Part shown: piece by piece, positions 42,322 to 50,024 of the stretch
Position numbering within the stretch: the stretch's first letter is position 1
Layout: the number at the start of each line of letters is the position of its first letter
The notes under the pieces: model-generated
Told to the model about the DNA's origin: nothing
The model's database searches: none
What the model saw: the letters and a program-made list of their open reading frames with translations, nothing else
NCBI GenBank assembly: GCA_040398525.1
Contig: JBBATY010000016.1
Location: forward strand, 1-64,000
Direction of reading: 5' to 3'
DNA: 64,000 nucleotides
From: VFMC01 sp040398525
GTDB taxonomy: Bacteria > Actinomycetota > Acidimicrobiia > Acidimicrobiales > Ilumatobacteraceae
Translations under genes and position numbers: made by a program

Positions 42322-42915
42322 GTGCAGTTCCCGATCAACCTGAACCTGATGGGCCGGCCCGTGTTGGTGGTGGGCGGTGGCCGCATCGCGTTCCGCAAGG
42401 TGCAGCAGCTGCTCGTCACCGGGGCGCGCATCACCGTGATCGCGCCATGGCACGTCGACGACCTCGACGTGCTGCCGGTCGAGATCGTGCCGCGACGCTA
42501 CGAGCCAGGCGATGTCGCCGGCTACCGCCTGGTCATCACCGCCACGGGCGATCACGTGGTCGATCAGCAGATCTACGACGAGGCCGACGAGCTCGGCATC
42601 TGGGTGAACTCGGCCGACGACCCTGATCGCTGCTCGTTCACGCTGCCGGCCGTGCTGCGGCGTGGGCCGGTGATGGTGACGGTGTCGACCGGAGGTGCCA
42701 GCCCGGCGCTGTCGTCGTGGCTGCGCCGTCGCCTCGAGGACGCCGTCGGGCCCGAGTTCGCCGAGATCGCCGCCGAGCTGTCGATGGAGCGGGCCCGCAT
42801 CCATCGCGAGGGCTGCAGCACCGAGGACATCGACTGGCAGCCGATCATCGACGAGGTGGTCGCCCGGCACGGCGGGTTCGCGCTCGACCGCACCGCGACA
42901 GGGGTGGCGTCGTGA
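42322..42915 (+). CDS. Precorrin-2 dehydrogenase/sirohydrochlorin ferrochelatase (Met8/CysG N-terminal-like)
   Basis: 197-residue siroheme-synthesis protein. The NAD-binding fold opens with FPINLNLMGRPVLVVGGGRIAFRK, then VITATGDHVVDQQIYDEA and VNSADDPDRCSFTLPAVLRRGP, which contains the Asp and Pro loop of Met8/CysG(B). A helical C-terminal region follows. It oxidises precorrin-2 and inserts iron to give siroheme for the sulfite reductase downstream. The GTG at 42322 has GAGGAG six bases ahead. The stop overlaps the next GTG by 4 bp (GTGA), indicating translational coupling. Confidence 0.9.
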   Translation: MQFPINLNLMGRPVLVVGGGRIAFRKVQQLLVTGARITVIAPWHVDDLDVLPVEIVPRRYEPGDVAGYRLVITATGDHVVDQQIYDEADELGIWVNSADDPDRCSFTLPAVLRRGPVMVTVSTGGASPALSSWLRRRLEDAVGPEFAEIAAELSMERARIHREGCSTEDIDWQPIIDEVVARHGGFALDRTATGVAS

Positions 42916-43664
42916 CCGTGCACCTCGTCGGCGCCGGCCCGGGCGACCCGGACCTGCTCACCGTGCGCGCAGCGCGCCTGCTGGCCACGGCCGACGTGGT
43001 GGTGCACGACCGGCTGGCCTCGGCCGAGATCCGCGCCCTGGTCCGGCCCGACGCCGAGTTGATCGATGTCGGCAAGCAGCCCGGACGCCCGACCCCGCAG
43101 GAGATCATCAACGCCCTGCTGGTGCACCTCGGCAGCCAGGGCCTCGAAGTCGTTCGCCTGAAGGGCGGCGACCCGTTCGTGTTCGGCCGTGGTGGGGAAG
43201 AGGCCGATGCACTGGCTGCTGCCGGGGTGCCGTTCGAGGTCGTTCCCGGGGTCACGTCGGCGATCGCCGCGCCGGCCGCCGCAGGCATCCCGGTGACGCA
43301 CCGCAACGTGTCGGCCGCATTCACCGTCGTGACCGGCCACCGCGAACGCGGCGGGTCGTCGGGCGTGGAGTGGGAGGCGCTCGCCAAGGTCGGCGGGACG
43401 ATCGTGGTGCTGATGGGCGTGGCCGAGCGCGGGGTGATCGCTGCCCGGCTGATGGCCGGCGGCCTCACCGCCGACACTCCGGTCGCCGCCGTGCGCTGGG
43501 GCACCACCAGCGAGCAGAGCACCGTGCGCACCAGGCTGGGCGACCTGGGCGAGGCGCCGATCGAGTCGCCGAGCACCATCGTGATCGGTGCCGTGGCGGC
43601 CTTCGGCTTCGTCGACGTGCCGCACCACCGTGCCGCCGGCCTGCACGTGAGCGGAGCGGCCTGA
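42912..43664 (+). CDS. cobA: Uroporphyrinogen-III C-methyltransferase
   Basis: 250-residue SAM-dependent methyltransferase that makes precorrin-2 from uroporphyrinogen III. Signatures are VHLVGAGPGDPDLLTVRAAR, VRLKGGDPFVFGRGGEEA, the VVPGVTSAIAAPAAAGIPVTHR loop (split here as VVPGVTSAIAAP and AGIPVTHR), and VVLMGV. It lies between the Met8-like and small-protein genes with 4-bp and 1-bp overlaps, so the siroheme steps are stoichiometrically linked to sulfite reductase. The GTG start at 42912 is fixed by the overlap with the previous stop. Confidence 0.93.
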   Translation: MTVHLVGAGPGDPDLLTVRAARLLATADVVVHDRLASAEIRALVRPDAELIDVGKQPGRPTPQEIINALLVHLGSQGLEVVRLKGGDPFVFGRGGEEADALAAAGVPFEVVPGVTSAIAAPAAAGIPVTHRNVSAAFTVVTGHRERGGSSGVEWEALAKVGGTIVVLMGVAERGVIAARLMAGGLTADTPVAAVRWGTTSEQSTVRTRLGDLGEAPIESPSTIVIGAVAAFGFVDVPHHRAAGLHVSGAA

Positions 43665-43918
43665 TGCGTCGCTCGATCGATGATGCCCAGGTGCTGCTGG
43701 CGGACCTGTCGGACGACGACGACGTCACCCCGGTGTCGTGGGCGGTCGCCATCTGCGACGACTACGACGATGCCACCTGCCGCGTCGTGCTCACCGTCGA
43801 ACCGCTCGGCGCGCCGGGCACCGGCCTGGTGGCCCATCTCGATGCCGACCACGCCCGCCGCCTGCGCGGCGCGCTCCACGACGCCCTCCGCGAGCTCGGC
43901 GAGGAGCCGGGCCGATGA
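43664..43918 (+). CDS. Small hypothetical protein in the sulfite reductase operon
   Basis: 84-residue acidic protein (MRRSIDDAQVLLADLSDDDD) with an alternating strand-helix pattern (RVVLTVEPLGAPGTGLVAHL, then HARRLRGALHDALRELG). I do not recognise the family. Its ATG shares a base with the CobA stop (TGATG), and the sulfite reductase begins 49 bp after its stop, so it is part of the operon. A regulatory or accessory role in siroheme insertion or reductase assembly is possible but not shown by the sequence. Confidence 0.7.
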   Translation: MRRSIDDAQVLLADLSDDDDVTPVSWAVAICDDYDDATCRVVLTVEPLGAPGTGLVAHLDADHARRLRGALHDALRELGEEPGR

Positions 43919-43967
43919 ATGTCCCCACCCCGAACCCGACCCCCACTCCGATCTCCGAGGACCTCGC

Positions 43968-45758
43968 ATGAGCAGCATCCCGTCCGTCGCCGTCAGCCGC
44001 GACCTCGCCTCCGAGCAGGAGCGCGACATCGTCCGCTTCGAAGCGGCCATCGAGCAGTACCTGGCCGGCGAGATCGAAGAGGACGTGTTCCGCGTGATGC
44101 GCCTGAACAACGGCATCTACGGCCAGCGCCAGGGCGGCACCAACCAGATGGTGCGCATCAAGCTGCCGGCCGGCACCATCACACCGGAGCAGCTCGAGCT
44201 GATGGGCTCGATGGCCACCGAGTTCTCGCGGGGCTGGGGCCACATCACCACCCGACAGAACATCCAGTTCCACTTCGTCGAGCTGCGCCGCATCCCGGCG
44301 CTGCTGCGCCAGCTCGCTGCGGTGGGCCTCACCTCGCGCGAGGCGTGCGGCGACACGGTCCGCAACGTGATGGCCTGCCACCTGGCCGGTGCCTGCCCGT
44401 ACGAGCGGCTCGACGTCACGCCGTGGGCCGAAGCCGTCTACCGCCACTTCGTGCGCAACCCGCTCGGCCAGCGCCTGCCGCGCAAGTTCAAGGTCAACTT
44501 CTCGGGCTGCTCGACCGACTGCGGCCAGGCGATGTTCAACGACGTCGGTGTGGTGGCCGTCGACCGCACCCGCGACGACGGCACCGTCGAACAGGGCTTC
44601 CGTGTGTACATCGCTGGCGGCCTCGGCGCCACCCCGCACCCGGCGCTCGCCCTCGAGGAGTTCACGACGCGCGAGGACCTGCTGCCCACCGTCGAGGCGG
44701 TGCTGCGGGTGTTCGACCAGACCGGCAACCGCGACAACAAGCTGCGTGCCCGGCTGAAGTGGGTGGTCGACCAGCTCGGCATCGATGAGGTTCGCCGTCG
44801 GGTGCTGAAGATCCGCCGCACACTGCCGGCGTCGTCGAGCTGGCCCGGTGGCATTCCGCCGGAGGTGGTGGCCGCGGGCGATGCACCGGCCGGTCGCAGC
44901 GATGCCGGCGAGGTCACCGCTGTGGGCCAGGGCGTGTTCGTCACCCTGCGCACGTCGGACCCCTACACCCGGTGGGAGGCGGCGAGCGTCGTGCGCGGTG
45001 CCGCCAACGGCTCGGTGTCGGCGGTGGCCTACGCCGCGCTCGGCGACATCACCGCCGATCAGTTCGTCGCGCTGGCTGCCATCCAACGCGAGCTGGGTGC
45101 CGATGTGCGTCTGTCGAACCGCCAGAACGTGGTGTTCCGCGGCCTGCGCAACGAGCAGCTGCGCACCCTGTACGACCGCCTCGACGCCATCGGGATGGCC
45201 CGTCCGGGTGCCGAGCTCGCCCGCGACGTGGTGGCCTGCCCCGGTGCCGACACCTGCAACATCGCAGTCACTCAGTCACGCGGGCTGGCCAAGGCCATCG
45301 GCGAGCGCCTCGAGGAGGAGGGCCTGGCCGAGGTCGGCGGCGTGCGCATCAACATCTCCGGCTGCACGAACAGCTGCGGCCAGCACCATGCGTCCGACAT
45401 CGGCTTCTTCGGCGCCGAGCGTCGGGCCCACGGAGCATCGATCCCGGGCTACCAGATGCTGCTCGGGGGGTACGTGGGCGAGGAACAGATCCACTTCGGG
45501 CGCAAGGCTCTGCGCCTCCCGGCGAAGAACGCGCCCGAGGCCACGGCTCGGGTGGTCCGGCGGTTCGCCGAGGAGCGTTCGGCGGGGGAGGCCTTCGCGG
45601 GCTGGCTCGACCGAGTTGGCGGGCCGTCAGCCGTCGCCGACGGCCTGCGCGACCTCGACGAGGTGCCGACACCGGACGCCGATCCGACGTACTACGTCGA
45701 CTTCGACGAGATCAGCCCGTTCGTGGCCGCGACCGGCGAGTCGGAGTGCGCCGTCTGA
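43968..45758 (+). CDS. Siroheme-[4Fe-4S] nitrite/sulfite reductase, ferredoxin type
   Basis: 596-residue reductase with two homologous halves, each with a ferredoxin-like domain and a catalytic domain. It carries out six-electron reduction of sulfite to sulfide (or nitrite to ammonia). The C-terminal half has the usual cluster cysteines, C424-x5-C430 and C466-x3-C470 (ACPGADTC and GCTNSCGQH). The N-terminal half also has a complete set, C137-x5-C143 (ACHLAGAC) and C181-x3-C185 (GCSTDCGQ), where NirA-type enzymes are usually degenerate. Position after TauD-like, Met8-like and CobA genes favours sulfite as the substrate. The electron donor is probably ferredoxin. The ATG at 43968 is within reach of GAGGACCT. 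Confidence 0.9.
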   Translation: MSSIPSVAVSRDLASEQERDIVRFEAAIEQYLAGEIEEDVFRVMRLNNGIYGQRQGGTNQMVRIKLPAGTITPEQLELMGSMATEFSRGWGHITTRQNIQFHFVELRRIPALLRQLAAVGLTSREACGDTVRNVMACHLAGACPYERLDVTPWAEAVYRHFVRNPLGQRLPRKFKVNFSGCSTDCGQAMFNDVGVVAVDRTRDDGTVEQGFRVYIAGGLGATPHPALALEEFTTREDLLPTVEAVLRVFDQTGNRDNKLRARLKWVVDQLGIDEVRRRVLKIRRTLPASSSWPGGIPPEVVAAGDAPAGRSDAGEVTAVGQGVFVTLRTSDPYTRWEAASVVRGAANGSVSAVAYAALGDITADQFVALAAIQRELGADVRLSNRQNVVFRGLRNEQLRTLYDRLDAIGMARPGAELARDVVACPGADTCNIAVTQSRGLAKAIGERLEEEGLAEVGGVRINISGCTNSCGQHHASDIGFFGAERRAHGASIPGYQMLLGGYVGEEQIHFGRKALRLPAKNAPEATARVVRRFAEERSAGEAFAGWLDRVGGPSAVADGLRDLDEVPTPDADPTYYVDFDEISPFVAATGESECAV

Positions 45759-45777
45759 CGACGCGCCCGGGCGGTGG

Positions 45778-46383
45778 TCAGGCCGCGGGCGGCGCCGAGC
45801 GCGAGCGTCGCACGCGTCGGGCGATCACGACGGCGAGCCCAACGCCGAGCGCCACCACGGCGACGTACCACACGCCGCGGACCAGCCTCGACGCCCATCC
45901 GTCGTCGGCTCCGATGGTCGACGAGCCGGGCAGGGGGGCGGTCCCTGTGCCGAACGATGCCGGGACGCCGGCGAAGGCAGCAGTGCCGTTGCACAGGTTG
46001 GCCCCGTACTCGCCTGCATCGGGTGTGATGCCGTACACGTCGATCGTCCCGAACACGATCGCCCGGGTGCCCGCGGCCAGCTCGAGGCCGCACGAGGCAC
46101 CATCGCTGGCGGTGACGATCGACTGGCGCTCGCGGACCTCGCCCTTGTAGACGGTCTCGACCTCGAAGACGAACCGCGACTCGTCCATCGACGAGAGCAT
46201 CACCTCCGGTCGGCGGACCTCGACGAGTGTCCCGACGAAGGCTGCATCCGACATGGCGAGAGCATCATCGAGCTCGAGCTGCGCGCACGAGCACGCGTGG
46301 GCGGTGCCGGTGGCGCCAGGGGCCACGAGCCCGAGCGCAGCGGCGATCACGCCGACGACCACCAGAACCGCTGCCCGCCTCAC
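45778..46383 (-). CDS. Secreted/membrane protein with an NTR (TIMP)-like domain
   Basis: 201-residue protein: a signal peptide (VLVVVGVIAAALGLVAPG) ending before HACSCAQLELDDALAMSD, a domain resembling the netrin/TIMP-like fold in which a CxC after signal cleavage is typical, then AGVPAS and a C-terminal membrane helix (VWYVAVVALGVGLAVVIA) with basic tail. Cysteines (four) probably form two disulfides. It would face outside the membrane; function unknown. The GTG start at 46383 has TACGCT 12 nt upstream and no ribosome-binding site, so it may be leaderless. It converges with the sulfite reductase gene. Confidence 0.7.
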   Translation of the reverse strand: MRRAAVLVVVGVIAAALGLVAPGATGTAHACSCAQLELDDALAMSDAAFVGTLVEVRRPEVMLSSMDESRFVFEVETVYKGEVRERQSIVTASDGASCGLELAAGTRAIVFGTIDVYGITPDAGEYGANLCNGTAAFAGVPASFGTGTAPLPGSSTIGADDGWASRLVRGVWYVAVVALGVGLAVVIARRVRRSRSAPPAA

Positions 46384-46408
46384 GCTCGCAGCGTAGGTGC
46401 CCGGACGA

Positions 46409-47773
46409 TCAGGCCGGGTCGCGCACCCAGTTGCCGTGGAAGCCGAAGGGGACCCGCTGGGGGAGCTTCACGCGCGCCACGTAGCCGCGGTCGAAGTCCT
46501 GCGCATCGATGACCACGAACTCGGCGCTGTCGTTCGTGCCGTCGTGGACGAAGGTGACCAGCCAGCCGTCGTCCTCGGCGGTGCCGCCCTGGCGTCCGAC
46601 GAACACCGGCTCGCCGGCGGCGCGGCCCGGGCCGTGGTCGAACATGCTGCGGGTGCCGGTGACGAGGTCGTGCTTGACGGTGGGCCACCACATGGTGAGC
46701 GGGTCGACCTGCGCGCAGTAGCCGTAGCGGTACGGCTTGCCGGTGAGCGAGCCGCGGTGGCGAGGGAACTCGTTGGCGCGGTCGTCGATGGTGGTGACGT
46801 TCACGGTGCGCGTGACCGGGTCGGCCTCCCAGCGCACGAGGCGGGGGAGCGAGTCGCCGAACGGTCCGAGGAGATCGTGGTGCATCATCCGGTCGTAGAA
46901 GCACACGTCGAGCACCACCTTGCCGTCGGCGGTGTCGTAGGCGTTGAGCGGGTGGAACACGTAGCCCATCGGCACGTCGATCCAGACGATGTCGCTTGCG
47001 TCGCCGTTGCGCGGCAACAACCCGATGCGGTTGCCGTAGTCGTCGTTCCAGCGGAAGGGGAAGCGTCCGGCGAAGGCGAGGTCGAGGTCGACCAGCACCG
47101 GCTGGTCGTAGACGACGACATAGCGATCGGTCAGCGACATGTCGTGCACCATCGACATGCCCGGCAGGGGGATGTCGACCGTGCGGTTCACGCGGCCGTC
47201 GGCACCGACGCGCACGTACTGGACGTGGTCGAACCACTGTGCCCACGCGTAGACGACGGCGTGCATCTCGCCGGTGGTGGGGTCGACCTTGGGGTGGGCG
47301 GTGAACGCCCCCGGCAGCGTGCCGAAGAAGTCGTTGTGGCCGACGGTCTCGAGCTCGTAGGTGAGCTCGACCGGGCACGTGCCCGCCTCGACCATCGCCC
47401 AGGTGGTGCCGGCGAATCCGCCGACGTTGGTGTTCGGGCCGAGGGGGGACGCATTCCAGTTCGGCCCGGCGATGTCGGGCAGGCCCCGAGCTTCACTGAC
47501 GTGGGTGGAGCCGACGTAGCGGTTGCGGTACCACTCGGCGCGGCCCTCGCGCAGGCGGATGCCGTGCACCATGCCGTCGCCCATGAACCAGTGGTGGGTG
47601 GCCGGGTCGATGTCGGAGATCGGGTTCGGTCCGTTGCGCAGGTAGCGACCGTTCAGCTCGCGAGGCAGCTCGCCGATGACCTGCAGGTCGGTGGCGGTCA
47701 CCTCCTCGGTGACGGGCGCATAGTTCCCGGTGAGGTAGACGTTGTGGCCCAGGGAATCGATGGTGGCGCTCAT
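46409..47773 (-). CDS. Carotenoid oxygenase, second copy
   Basis: 454-residue carotenoid-cleavage-type oxygenase, similar to the one at 15232-16581. Iron-binding histidines are in FTAHPK, MVHDMS, VFHPLNAY and PFGFHGNW. The N-terminal LNGRYLRNGPNP and WFMGDGMVHGIRL are conserved. It is divergent from a TetR regulator with only 59 bp between the starts; a dyad in that gap overlaps likely -35 elements on both strands, so the regulator probably controls this gene. The ATG at 47773 is used because the upstream frame has no family sequence. The substrate is unknown. Confidence 0.9.
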   Translation of the reverse strand: MSATIDSLGHNVYLTGNYAPVTEEVTATDLQVIGELPRELNGRYLRNGPNPISDIDPATHHWFMGDGMVHGIRLREGRAEWYRNRYVGSTHVSEARGLPDIAGPNWNASPLGPNTNVGGFAGTTWAMVEAGTCPVELTYELETVGHNDFFGTLPGAFTAHPKVDPTTGEMHAVVYAWAQWFDHVQYVRVGADGRVNRTVDIPLPGMSMVHDMSLTDRYVVVYDQPVLVDLDLAFAGRFPFRWNDDYGNRIGLLPRNGDASDIVWIDVPMGYVFHPLNAYDTADGKVVLDVCFYDRMMHHDLLGPFGDSLPRLVRWEADPVTRTVNVTTIDDRANEFPRHRGSLTGKPYRYGYCAQVDPLTMWWPTVKHDLVTGTRSMFDHGPGRAAGEPVFVGRQGGTAEDDGWLVTFVHDGTNDSAEFVVIDAQDFDRGYVARVKLPQRVPFGFHGNWVRDPA

Positions 47774-47795
47774 GTGACACTGTCTACTCCGCTGC

Positions 47796-47810
47796 CTTGA
47801 CAACGTCAAG
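47796..47810. promoter_or_regulatory. Operator-like dyad between carotenoid oxygenase and TetR genes
   Basis: CTTGAC-AAC-GTCAAG (47796-47810) is a perfect dyad. TTGACA (47797-47802) is a consensus -35 for the TetR gene, with TAGCCT (47821-47826) as -10, 18 bp apart, and the start codon 12 nt after the -10. The other arm reads TTGACG on the minus strand toward the oxygenase. Binding would block both promoters. Confidence 0.65.
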
Positions 47811-47832
47811 AGTCGATCCGTAGCCTGCCGAC

Positions 47833-48429
47833 GTGTCCACGTCCACCCTGCGCGAGACGGTGTTGCGAGCTGCTGTCGACCACATCGCCGCGCACGGTCC
47901 CGACAGCCTGTCGTTCCGCCAGGTCGCCGCCGCTGCGGGCGTGAGCCACCAGGCCCCCTACCACCACTTCACCGATCGCAGCGGCATCTTCCGGGCGATC
48001 GCAGCCGAGGGGTTCGGTCTGTTCACGCAGGCCCTCCGTGCCGCCGAGGCGCAGTCCGACAGCGATCCGACGGTGGCCTTGCTCGAGGCGTACGTCGACT
48101 TCGCGCTGGCCCACCGCGGCTACTTCCGGGTGATGTTCCGCTCCGACCTCAACTGCCTGGCCGAGGCCCCCGAGGTGCAGCGGGTCGCCGACGAGTCGTT
48201 CGACGTGCTGGTCGACCACGTGCACGATCTGCTCGGCGAGGAGGCATCGGTCGACGAGATCCGTGTCCGCGCCACTGCCATGTGGGCGCTGGCCCACGGC
48301 CTGGCGACGCTGCTGATCGACGGCCCCCTCGAGCCGAAGATCGGCCCGATCGCCGACCGGCGCGCCCTGGTGCGTGCCGTTGCCGCGCAAACGGGCCTGG
48401 GTGGCCGTCGGCCACGGGCGAAGTGCTGA
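47833..48429 (+). CDS. TetR family transcriptional regulator
   Basis: 198-residue TetR regulator. The helix-turn-helix is LSFRQVAAAAGVSHQAPYHHF (residues 27-47 region), followed by a helical ligand-binding domain with ALAHRGYFRVMFRSDL. This resembles the TetR_C_33-type WHG regulators. The GTG start at 47833 is supported by the TAGCCT element 12 nt before it. It most likely represses itself and the divergent carotenoid oxygenase through the CTTGAC dyad; the inducer could be an apocarotenoid or related lipid, which is inference. The downstream ferredoxin-P450 pair may also be a target. Confidence 0.85.
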   Translation: MSTSTLRETVLRAAVDHIAAHGPDSLSFRQVAAAAGVSHQAPYHHFTDRSGIFRAIAAEGFGLFTQALRAAEAQSDSDPTVALLEAYVDFALAHRGYFRVMFRSDLNCLAEAPEVQRVADESFDVLVDHVHDLLGEEASVDEIRVRATAMWALAHGLATLLIDGPLEPKIGPIADRRALVRAVAAQTGLGGRRPRAKC

Positions 48430-48484
48430 AGGCTTCGGCCCTTCGGGCAGTGGGGGCGGCTTCGTGCGGGGGTACATTCCTCTG

Positions 48485-48682
48485 ATGCGCATTCATCTCG
48501 ACGCAGAGAAGTGTCAGGGCCACAACCGGTGCTATGCCCTGGCTCCCGAGTTGTTCGATGTCGACGAGTACGGCCAGGCACTGCTCCTGGTCGACGGCGA
48601 CGTGCCCGCCGACTTGCAGGCCAAGGCCCGGCTGGCCGCCGCCAACTGCCCCGAGTTCGCGATCAAGATCGTGGAGGACTGA
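48485..48682 (+). CDS. 3Fe-4S/4Fe-4S-type ferredoxin, P450 partner
   Basis: 65-residue ferredoxin. The cluster site is C10-x2-H13-x2-C16 (KCQGHNRC) with a distal Cys in ANCPEFA, the pattern of [3Fe-4S] ferredoxins where His replaces the usual second Cys; such proteins serve actinomycete P450s. The stop is one base before the GTG of a P450 gene, so it is the obvious electron donor for that enzyme. TACATT lies 12 nt before the ATG with no ribosome-binding site, suggesting a leaderless mRNA. Confidence 0.92.
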   Translation: MRIHLDAEKCQGHNRCYALAPELFDVDEYGQALLLVDGDVPADLQAKARLAAANCPEFAIKIVED

Positions 48683-48683
48683 C

Positions 48684-50006
48684 GTGACCGACACCCCCGC
48701 ACGCCCCCGGCCCGCCTACGAGCCGCCGATCATCGGCACCTCGCCCGAGGGCACCCATGTCTGGCAGCGCAAGCCGTACAACCCCGACGACTACGGCCCC
48801 GTGTCGAGCTTCGCCACCGACTTCGACCATGCCGACCCGACCTACAACCCGAACGCACCCGAGGTGTGGAAGGAGTTGCGCGAAGGTGGCTGCCCGGTCG
48901 CCCATTCCGAGCGCTACGGCGGGATGTGGGTGCCCCTCACCCACGACACCGTGCACGAGGTGGCGTACGACACCGAGCACTTCACCAGCCGTTCGGTGGT
49001 CGTGTCGGTCGGACGTCCGGGCGAGCTGGCCCTGCCGGCGCCCATCGGCGGTGCGCCGCCGATCACCAGCGACCCGCCGTTCCACGCCGTGGCCCGCCGT
49101 CTGCTGCTTCCCGCGTTCGCGCCCAAGCAGATCGAGCCGTGGGAGCCCGAGGTGCGCCGCCTGTGCAACGACCTGCTCGACCGGATGGGTGAGATCACGC
49201 CCGGTGAGACGGTCGTCGACGCGGCCCTGCAGTACGCCCAGCACATCCCGGTGAACGTGATCGGCCGGATGCTCGGCTTCCCGGAGAAGGACGAGGACCT
49301 GTTCCGCAAGTTCGTGCACGACACCCTCGAGCGCATCGCCGAGGAGCCGGGCACTCGCGAGGGCCTCGAGGACCTCAGCATCTACATCACCGAGCAAATC
49401 GAGGACCATCGCGAGAACCCGCGCGACGACCTCACCAGCTACCTGATGGGCATCGAGCTCGACGGCCAGCCGGTCAGCGACGAGATCGTCGGCGGGATGA
49501 TCATCCTGCTGCTCATCGCCGGCATCGACACCACCTGGTCGGCGATCGGCGCTTCGCTGTGGCACCTCGCCCAGCACCCCGACGACCACCAGCGCCTGCT
49601 CGACGAGCCCGAGGTGATGCAGTTCGCCATCGAGGAGTTCCTGCGGGCCTATGCGCCGGTCACCATGGCTCGCCTGGTGGCCAAGGACGTCGACTTCCAC
49701 GGCTGCCCGATGGCCAAGGACGACTGGGTGCTGCTGCCGTTCCCGGCCGCGAACCGCGACCCGCTCAAGTTCGAGGACCCGGACACCTTCGTGGTCGACC
49801 GGCAGGAGAACCGCCATGCGGCGTTCGGCCTGGGCATCCACCGCTGCGTCGGCTCGAACCTCGCCCGCCTCGAGCTGCGGGTGGCCGTCGAGGAGTTCGT
49901 CCGGCGGTTCACCCGCTTCGAGCTCGCCGGCGACACCCGCTGGAGCGTCGGCCAGATCCGCGGCCCGCGCGAGTTGCCCGTGCGCATCCTCTCCGTCGCC
50001 GACTGA
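48684..50006 (+). CDS. Cytochrome P450 paired with ferredoxin
   Basis: 440-residue P450. The I-helix reads LIAGIDTTWSAIG (the usual AGxDTT), ExxR is in IEEFLRAYAP, and the haem loop is FGLGIHRCVGSNLAR. A long N-terminal extension (PRPAYEPPIIGTSPEGTHVW) precedes the fold. The GTG start is one base after the ferredoxin stop, so the two are translated together. Substrate class is unknown; the sequence resembles actinomycete CYPs acting on terpenoids, and the TetR and carotenoid oxygenase next door point to an isoprenoid or apocarotenoid. Confidence 0.9.
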   Translation: MTDTPARPRPAYEPPIIGTSPEGTHVWQRKPYNPDDYGPVSSFATDFDHADPTYNPNAPEVWKELREGGCPVAHSERYGGMWVPLTHDTVHEVAYDTEHFTSRSVVVSVGRPGELALPAPIGGAPPITSDPPFHAVARRLLLPAFAPKQIEPWEPEVRRLCNDLLDRMGEITPGETVVDAALQYAQHIPVNVIGRMLGFPEKDEDLFRKFVHDTLERIAEEPGTREGLEDLSIYITEQIEDHRENPRDDLTSYLMGIELDGQPVSDEIVGGMIILLLIAGIDTTWSAIGASLWHLAQHPDDHQRLLDEPEVMQFAIEEFLRAYAPVTMARLVAKDVDFHGCPMAKDDWVLLPFPAANRDPLKFEDPDTFVVDRQENRHAAFGLGIHRCVGSNLARLELRVAVEEFVRRFTRFELAGDTRWSVGQIRGPRELPVRILSVAD

Positions 50007-50024
50007 CGTCGCGGACCAACCTGC

